64,000 bases of DNA, taken from the NCBI GenBank assembly GCA_015680685.1, contig MNCI01003108.1, positions 304,445 to 368,444 of the forward strand. The letters run 5' to 3'. Shown here piece by piece: positions 56,008 through 64,000 of this stretch. Below the pieces are notes generated by a model. It saw only the letters and a program-made list of their open reading frames with translations, made no database searches and was not told where the DNA came from. The stretch's first letter is position 1, and every line of letters starts with the position of its first letter. The position numbers and the translations under genes were made by a program. The stretch is from Gnetum montanum. Lineage: Eukaryota; Streptophyta; Gnetopsida; Gnetales; Gnetaceae.

Positions 56008-58367
56008 CCAAAGAATAGATTCAATGATGAAGAATCGAAAAAGACCAACTCTTATAGAAGGTGGGATGATGGTGAGCAGAGTGAAGAAAAAGCATGTAAT
56101 TCTTCCGAAGATTCACACCTCATATACATGGCGCTTACATATGAAAACTCCTTACATATGGTTGAACAATGGGGTAAGTAAGCGTGACAACAGGTATAGT
56201 AAACTTAAAGAAGAAATTTTTCTTTTAAATTATTTGATTAAGAAGGTAAAGAAATTTGTAATTTCTAAGTTAGATGCTATCCACTTGGAAGTGAAAGAAG
56301 AGATCTTAGACATAAAAGTTGAGATTCAACAACTAACCTTTTTTTAATAAGGATTGTAGGAAGGTTTAAGGAGAAGAGACTCTTGAAAAATAACTAAAGA
56401 ATTTGGAGAAAGTCACACATGAACATTCGAGCTCAAGCATAGTCAGGTTTAATAATATTTCTCATGAGGAGAATACTTTATTTGTGTGTAAAAATTGTGG
56501 TAGTAACCAAACACTTAACTATTCTCATGATGATCAAAACAATATTGACGGTTGGTCTTGTCAAAAAGACTTTGGTAAGGAATTTTTGTAGGCACCAATA
56601 GTTGAAAATGAAGAAAAGTGGAGAATTGAAAATAATGCAATAAGTGATCAAGCATTCTATCATAAAGAACATGAACAAATAGAGACATCACATACACGAT
56701 CTAATGAAAGAAAACCTAAGGATGAGGAGGTACTTCATGATAAGTGACGTCATCTCAAACTTCATTAATCTTCTCTTCTCATCTGCAAGCAAGGTAAGTC
56801 AAGGTAAGTTTCCATATTTTTACTTGCTAGTTAATTTATAAGTATATGATTTGAAAAGTCCAAATTGTTTGTGTTTTATCTAGAGCAGTGTTGTAATAAT
56901 TGTTTAGAGCATGTATTATATTCATTTAGAGCTTGATGTACTTGATTCTATGAAAATATGTAGTGTAGCACTTGTATTGAGTTCTTTTGGGCCTCTATCT
57001 TGTAATATATTCAGTTAGTTTTGTCTTGCTTTCTATCTTGCATGATCTACTTCTAAGCTCATGTCCTTTAGAATGTTTTTGCTATCAATATTACTGAAAA
57101 TTCCATCAATATTACTGATTGGAGACCTTAGTCTCCACATTTGATCTTAATGTTGATCTATAGGTGTAGTGCTTTGGTGATTTACAACGTTTACAAGTTG
57201 ATGTTAAAAGTCCAAGAAGAGCTACACATGTGTAAGAGGAGCCTGTTTCTCATCATCCATCATCATCTTGGAGGTCATCAATGTAGGGGGAGTCTTTGAA
57301 GACTTTAGCTAAGAAACACTCAAATAGCAAAATATCATAAAATGAGCAAGAATTCATGTCATGCAAGGGTATGGTACAGTATCCAAGGTAAAAGTAGGAT
57401 TAACTCTTGGTTAAGATGCCTTACAGATATTTTACCAATGTGATATCTTTTGGTTATTGTTTAAACATCTTGTTAAAATCTTCTTGGCTATTTTTGGGAA
57501 TAAAACTATTTTTAGTTGGTATTTCTCCTTCTGCATGTGAATTTATTTTGACAAGTATATCTTTTCTTCCTTTCCATTTAATTACCTTCATGATGTTTTC
57601 ATAAGAGTTGAGTTTTTATGGAATCATGACATATTGATTTACCTTATGGGTTTATTGGTTTCAAAAGATAAGTTATATGATCCTTAAATATTGAGCCCCT
57701 TGAAAATTATGCTAAGAGATGTGTTTAGAATCTTGAAGATATAAATTTTAAATGAGAGTTGATTCTATATGCTCAATATTTAGCCTTTGGAATTCAAGTT
57801 TATTCTCTCTTAGACATTAATTGCAAGTTTTTTTAATGTTTGGATTAATTGTGGCTTATTCTTTCTAACCTTGTTTTGAACTAAAAAGGACAAATCTTAA
57901 TTGAAGAAAACATAAAAATTTGATATTTAAGGTTATGTCTTTTCACTTGATGGTATTTTATCATGCTATAAATTTATCTTCCCTTGAGTGCTTAAGAATC
58001 TCTTGTTTATATGGACTTCACTGAAGTAAGAAGTACTCGTGTCTTTATTCTGAAGGATTGCCAATGATTGATAATATTCATTATAGTAATATCTTTGAAA
58101 ATGCTTTATGTTACTTAGAGATTTATTTGAATACAAATTGAGCACAATGCATATCTTGTGTGACTATGGTATGGCTACTTTTTAGCAAAGGAAAGAATTT
58201 TTTTCAGGGTTATACTATTGGAATGTTGTTCTTTTATGATATATTTGTATAGGCTTAATGTGCTTTATCCTTTTTGCTATTGTTAGAAAGGAGGAGAGTA
58301 TGGACTATATTTGTATGATCACTAATCCATTTTCTTAAGTTTTGAAAATCACCAAAAAGGGGGAGAT
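56008..58367 (+). other. Element E post-gag region and non-coding tail
   Basis: Up to about 56750 there are gag-extension-like pieces: a predicted coiled coil (LIKKVKKFVISKLDAIHLEV) and ENTLFVCKNCGSNQTLNYSH. From 56750 to 58353 no coding signal is seen. The polypurine tract follows at 58354-58365. Confidence 0.6.
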
Positions 58368-59555
58368 TGTTGACCTTTGATGTGTTAAAATGTTAAGTAA
58401 AATGGAAGCAAAAATTGTTTGTATGGTTGTGTGGTTGTTGTGCTTGTAGGATAAAGTACATGTGAAACTAAGATGAGATGACAAGGAACAAGCTGGTGAG
58501 CTTAAAGGAAAAGTCATCCACAAGGTCTTAAGCGAACATGCAAGAATTTAAGGAATGTGGACAAAGATCAAATAACTTACAAGAAAATTTAACATCATTA
58601 GAGCATGCTAAAGTAGATGATTGTAGATAAGGAATGAAGAAATAAAAATGCAAAAGAAGCAAAGAAAGATGTCTCTAAGAAATAGTAGACATCTTGGTAG
58701 AATTGAAGGCAAAATAAGCAAAGACGTCTCTGCAAAATAGTGGACATCTTTCATTAGACAAAGACGTCTTTTACTAGATAAAGATTTCTTCCCAGAATGA
58801 AGATTAGTTACAGAAAGAAGTCTTTCACTAGACAAAGATATCTTTCCAGAATGGAGGCTAGATGCAGAAAGACATCTTAGCCATGAAGAAGACGTCTTCC
58901 ATGATTGTTAAGTAGTCATTGCATGAGTTTGAAGATGAATTTGGAAACATAGTGACTATAAGAAGACATCATTCTTATTGGAAAATGTGTAAGCTTTTGT
59001 ATAATCATTATGTAATCATTGTAATCATTATTAATCCTCATTGAATTATCTTTTATCTATTGTAAAGTGAGCTATATCTCAAGTACAAGGATCAGCAAAC
59101 TGAGTTGCATTGATTCATTGTAATTGTTTTTCTCTTCTATTACCCTATGGGGTTGATGTGCTTTTTGTAGGAATGCATCTTACTTGAGCTTGTTGGGATC
59201 CTATAGGATTGAGTGTTGGTGTAGCACCAAAACACTCTAGAGTTGAGTTCAAGATTTTAAAGGTTGTGGGATCCTAGAAATCATATTCTAAGCTTGTCAG
59301 GACCTTGCAAGGTTGAGTGGATTCATAGTGTCAAATCACTCTAGAGCAAATCTTAGAGGTTGTACAAGGTTTAACACCCTTCAAACCACATTTGAAAGCA
59401 ATGAAGTCCAGAGGTGTGCTTGTGAACTACCCTCTGAGTGTGGACTACCCAAGTGGAAAAACCACATTAAATTTGGTGTGTGTGGTTTGTCCTAAAGAAT
59501 TTTATTTTAGGGAACTTATTCATCCCCCTCCCCCTTCTAAGTTCAATGATCCTCA
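58368..59555 (+). mobile_element. 3' LTR of element E
   Basis: It begins TGTTGACCTTTGATGTG directly after the polypurine tract and ends GATCCTCA before the CACTA target duplication. The AAGACGTCTT-type repeats recur at about 58660-58900. Confidence 0.88.
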
Positions 59556-61590
59556 CACTAAAGTTAAAAAGAATTACCTAGTTCTAGTCTATTCTCTCAA
59601 GAAATGATGACATTACCTTTTTAAAGAATAAGTGAATATCATTTTTAAAGACAATGTACTAAGAGCTATCACTTCTAACATATATGGATAAAGTAGAATT
59701 TCCCAATGGAAATACATGATAGCTAAATTTAATTTACATTTTGTTTCATAAATTGTGACTAAAGGATAGGCTACTACCAACCAATTGGCTACACTTCCTA
59801 TCAAGGATAATGCTGCCATAGAACTTGAGTTCCCAAATGAACATATCAATATTATTGAGAATCTTCTTGAAGGATACAAAGTAATAATCAACTTTGATGG
59901 GGCCTCCAATGTGCATGAGGCTAGTGCTGCGGTCATTCATATCTTTCATGTAGGTGACATCTTACCTTTAGCTTTTCATTTTTACTTTCCATGTACCAAC
60001 AATGTGGTAGAATATGAAGAGCTTATTTGCAGGCTTATGGTAGCTCATAAGTGAAAGATTATATGGTTGATTATTAAAGGTGAATTTCATTAGTTATCAA
60101 CCACGTAACCAATGTCTATACTTGTAAGCTAAAAATTTATTGTCATATTACAAATTAGCCAAGAAAGTAACTGAAAGCTTGGAAGACATTGATATCCAAC
60201 ACATAACTTATAATGAAAATACATCAGTGAATACCATAGCTACTTTGGCATTAAGAGTAACACCTAAAGTACTATGTAAGCTACCATTGATGATAGTGGC
60301 TTGCACTCATCCCATAATGTAAGAGAGCCAAGAAATATTTATTGCTAGTAGACATTGATGATCAACTTGAGTGGTTCATTGATATTAAGTATTATTTGTT
60401 ACATAGTGAACCTTTTCAACATCTAAATTCAACATAAAAAGATGATGTATGCAAGAGAGCTAAGCACTATGATATTGTGGCCAACAAAATATTGTGTCAA
60501 AAATCATATGATGGTATACTGTTATTTTACCTCAGAAAAGTTAAAGCGTAGATAGTGTTACAACAAGTGCATGAAGGTTTGTGTCGGGGACATGTAGGAC
60601 CTAGAGTCATGACTGCCAAGATTAGGTAGGTTAGTATTGGCCTTACATGAAGCATGATTGTGTGCAAAAGGTAAAAACTTGCGACACTTGTTAATGACAT
60701 AGCCACTTTATACATGTTCCATCATTAGAGTTACATGTAACAGAAATAACCTAGTCCTTCCAATGATGGGATCTCAATATTATTTAATTGTTAACACCTA
60801 AGTTATTTGCGAGTCATAGTTTTTTCATCGTTGCGACAAAGTACTTTACAAAATGGGTAGAAGCCATTTTGTTGAGATAAAAAAAATCATAACAAGCCTA
60901 TCAATTTATCCTTGATAACATTGTTTCGTGATTTGGTCTATCACTAGCCATTGTTATAGATAACGAACCTCAATTTAGCAGTGGTGAAACAAAAAATTTC
61001 TATTAATAGTTAAGTATCTAGTATTCATTTTTCAAGCCATATTATCCACAAGCCAATGGTCAGGCAGAAGTTAGAAACAAGACTATGATCAACCTTCTCA
61101 AGAAGATGATAACTAATAGCAAACACAAATGGCATGAATAACTATTATATGTTATATGGACTTATAGGGTAACTTTCCATACCAAAATTGGTGTTACATC
61201 TTATAGCCTTATATGAAACTCTGAAGCCATCTTACCCTTAGAGTGAGTGGCCTAATCCAACCATAGTCATGAAGATCAAAATAATGTACAACACATCATT
61301 GACCTTTACTTAGTGGAAGAACATTACTTATGGGCACTTGTTGACATTGAGCACTATAAGGAAAAGTAAAAGCAATGACATCACTTCAATTTAAATTAGT
61401 GAAGCATTAAAGAAGGTGATTTAGTCCTAAAAGTTCATGAACTTGCTAACAAGTTTGCATCAAATTAGGAGAGGCCATTTCTAGTTACTAAGGCCTTAAG
61501 CAATGGTGTATTCAAAATTGCTAACATGGATGAAGCTAAGTTATCCAAGCTGATCAACCACTCATATATGAAACTATACTATACCTAATG
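59556..61590 (+). pseudogene. Element A: rest of RNase H, second RNase H and integrase
   Basis: The RNase H interrupted by E continues with KKNYLVLVYSLKK (B: RHCLALVFTLKK). The second RNase H has INFDGASNVHEASAAVIHIF and CTNNVVEYEELI at 59890-60030, and the tail YNENTSVNTIATLAL near 60215. Integrase follows in broken frames: VHEGLCRGHVGPRVMTAKI near 60565, a D-N-E-P-Q-F block near 60960, QANGQAEVRNK near 61050, and the end TTHIxNYTI by 61587. Extensive decay. Confidence 0.78.
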
Positions 61591-64000
61591 CTAATCTTAT
61601 TTCTCTTATTTTCATTTCTACTTCTATTAATAGATTAAGATATGTATAGATAGACTAATCACATCTTATCACTTGACCATAAATAAGTAAGTAAATGCAT
61701 CATCACTCGTGATATCTTTGCCCTTTGCTCTCTTACAAAATGATTGAAAGATACTATAAACATTGTCATCTCTATTAAGCATGCATGCTCATTAGGCTTT
61801 GAAGGCTGTTCTATGGCTGGCATCCATGTTAACATCCTTAAACATGTGTTCCAAGCATGGACATCACTTGTTTTTTGTTTCTATCTCCCTATGTGTTTAC
61901 ATGTGTATATTCTTTTGAAGTGGTTAGTTGGTTTTCTCCTAGTTGTGATAATATTTTTTTTTAGAAGGTATCACAAAAATGCTATTTACCAAAGCATCAA
62001 GTTATCTTGTGACTTTGACATATCTTACTTTATTAGATTATATGGTCATGTTGACTAGAGTTTCCTTCCTATTTTTCCTTACCTATCTTCTTTTATGATA
62101 ATATTTGCAATCATATCATTAGTTATCAAACTTTCCTTTACATAGTAGTTTTGTCCATGCATATCCCTATCCTGCCTATGTGAATTATTGACCCTGTGCC
62201 ACTTGACAGTAGGAAATACTTGTATCTAAATATTGAACACAAATATGAGGATATTGGAATGTTTTGAAGCCTAGTATTAATAGAAATGTTACCTAAACCT
62301 AGTATAGAATGTTGTCAAGCATGGTAAAAATATCCTTATCTAAAAAAACAGAAAAAAGGAGAAAAGGGTCACCATAGAGGTCAACAAAGGTTGGACTATG
62401 AGTATTATAAAATGAATGACAAGTTCATAGTGATGGATCATTGTTTCTAGAAAGATAGCTACCAATTGCCAAATTATAACCAATCCTTATGATCTAAAGA
62501 AAAGAAAAGAAAAGAAAGAAAAAAAGAAGGAAAAAAAAGAGAGTCATTGACACATCATCTGCATCATGATGTTATGGTTAAATGCTTGTGGGTCAAAGTC
62601 ATGATTGTCATCCCTTTCATGATGAAAACCTTTCTCGCATACTTTGCTAATTCTTGCTATTAGTCTTGCATTCCCCTTTGTCAACATGGTTCAACATTTA
62701 TGAAAGTAGGGATGACATGGAAATGTGTGCAATAGACCCGCAATGATTTTTTAACATTCTTTGTTGACATTCTTCAAGTTTAACCTTAAAACATCAAGAA
62801 AGAGCGACTAATGAAATACCTCAAAAGAAATTTATTTGTAGCTTGAAACATGAATGTATTTTTTACATGATTTTCTTGTAACGTTGAACTGGAGATTAGA
62901 TAGAAAAGTAGCTATGTAGATCATTTTTAGAAATTCATTTAGTGGTCTTTTTGCTAATCCTCTTCTGAATGTAATCCTAGTGTAAAATGTAAAATTCTCA
63001 CTATGATTCTAGTCTAGTGTGTAGCTTATTCATAGTGTATTTTGCAAAATACATTGAAAAATATGCTCCAAAAGTGCATGTTGGAAAAGATAGGGTTTCC
63101 CATCATGCCTAATAGCTTACCTAACTACTTTAGTGTAAAAAGCGACACAGTTCATGTCTATAAAAGTCAAAATTAACACTTAGGAATTTTTGGCATTTTA
63201 AAATCTTTGAGTAGACTTGAATACCTTAGGCATACTTTAGTAGTTTCCATCAAAGAGCAATATGAACTAGAAATGACAATCTTGGATCCTAACTTACATC
63301 AAACTTGAAACCTAAAGCAGTTTCTCTTCTTTGATTTCCAAAAGGAGAGTCTTGAACCTACCCATCCCAACACAGGAATTTCATAGAGCGAGAGCATCCC
63401 AAATGTAAGATCTTAAGGTAGGTTGGCAAAATCCATGTGTAGAATTGTTCTTTTTCAATTTTCAAGAATATATCTACCTTGGAGTTAGCCCTCATCTAAT
63501 GAACTTCCATGACTAGAGAATCCTTAAAGCCTTCCCCTTTGCAACCAAGCATTTAATATTCATTAGGCCCTTTGTACCTAGATTTGCACTTTCTAAACTT
63601 TTTGCATGCTTTAATATAAGTTTACAATATTTTTACATTATCTTTATTTTATTTTACTGTTTGCATTTACTCTATTTATTGTCAAAGATTTGCTGGATTT
63701 GACAAGCCTGTTGCATCTATGTGTTTTTACCATTTTATGTAGTTTGTGTGTATTATTGTTCTATAAGTTCTTAGGTGATTGACCTTGATTATGATATTGC
63801 CTAAGGCATCCCTGATTTTCTTCCCAGGCCCATGTAGATTTAGGGTTAAAATTATGATGCTTCGAAGATCTTTGGTTCTTCAACATCTCAATTGTTTTCA
63901 TTGCTACAATAAATCCCAATGAAACTAGCATACATATCTCATGAACTTTGGGTCTAATAAACTACTTTTTGTAATGCAGCTAGTTGAACCTCATTCATGC
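61591..64000. other. Right flank: 3' part of element A, LTR not identified
   Basis: No gene is seen. A 40-50 base purine run near 62497-62544 (AAAGAAAAG repeats) could be a polypurine tract or a simple repeat. TCTATAAAAGTC at 63157 looks like a TATA box and might belong to an LTR. No copy of either is available in the window to define LTR ends. The 104-codon ORF at 61744-62058 has no recognised motif. Confidence 0.4.

Larger units (their letters stand above)
53837..59555 (+). mobile_element. Element E: gag-only Ty1/copia-type LTR retrotransposon
   Basis: E is flanked by CACTA (53832-53836 and 59556-59560). LTRs are 53837-55033 and 58368-59555, both TGTTGACC...GATCCTCA. The primer site at 55036-55047 and a polypurine tract (AAAAAGGGGGAG, 58354-58365) are normal. 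The 3.3-kb interior encodes only gag, with no protease, integrase or RT seen, so it would depend on a partner element; this is the layout described as TR-GAG. Confidence 0.85.

Overview
The window is nuclear DNA of a land plant with a large, repeat-rich genome. Two host genes are supported. One is a GC-rich, apparently intronless plant-type gene at 12.8-13.8 kb (forward). The other is a five-exon TAF13 gene at 19.4-25.6 kb (reverse), with consensus splice sites and one intron of about 4.9 kb. Most of the rest is old, mutated transposable elements. A long TE-filled intron and a Penelope-like reverse transcriptase remnant would suit a gymnosperm, but this is an inference and a fern or other lineage is not excluded. 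I saw no bacterial, organellar, rRNA, tRNA or CRISPR features.

Left part (1-6.4 kb): a reverse-strand Athila-like Ty3/gypsy element runs off the left edge. It shows degraded RT, protease and gag (with a 216-base N gap), a primer-binding site like those matching tRNA-Asp, and a 5' LTR (4111-5094). A more diverged relative of that LTR follows. Near the outer end of the 4111-5094 LTR is a 33-bp stretch identical to part of the coding sequence of the 12.8-kb gene. From 6.4 to 12 kb there is no gene, only an RTE-type LINE tail, several tRNA-like SINE copies and short tandem repeats.

Middle part (12-26 kb): the 12.8-kb gene has a TATA box and GC-rich promoter. The TAF13 gene encodes a histone-fold subunit of general transcription factor TFIID. 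Its long third intron holds remnants of an L1-type LINE, an RTE-type LINE and a Penelope-like element. Its first intron contains a tandem duplication that copied the start of exon 2.

Right part (26.5-64 kb) is one stack of nested elements, resolved by target-site duplications and by reading continuity. Element A, a degraded Ty3/gypsy element of Tat type, spans about 26.5 kb to at least 61.6 kb. Element B (27652-45950, 18.3 kb, also Tat type with a second RNase H) sits in A, in A's gag-protease region. Element D (41374-44430, 3.06 kb, flanked by GAAAC) sits six bases inside B's 3' LTR. Element E (53837-59555, 5.7 kb, flanked by CACTA) is a gag-only Ty1/copia element inside A's RNase H region.

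The most unusual feature is a multi-exon gene running antisense between the protease and RT of both A and B. Its exons have good donor sites on the reverse strand, keep the same order of segment types in both elements, and in B begin beside an array of 50-bp repeats. Both copies are mutated, but their agreement points to a component of this retrotransposon lineage rather than a chance ORF.
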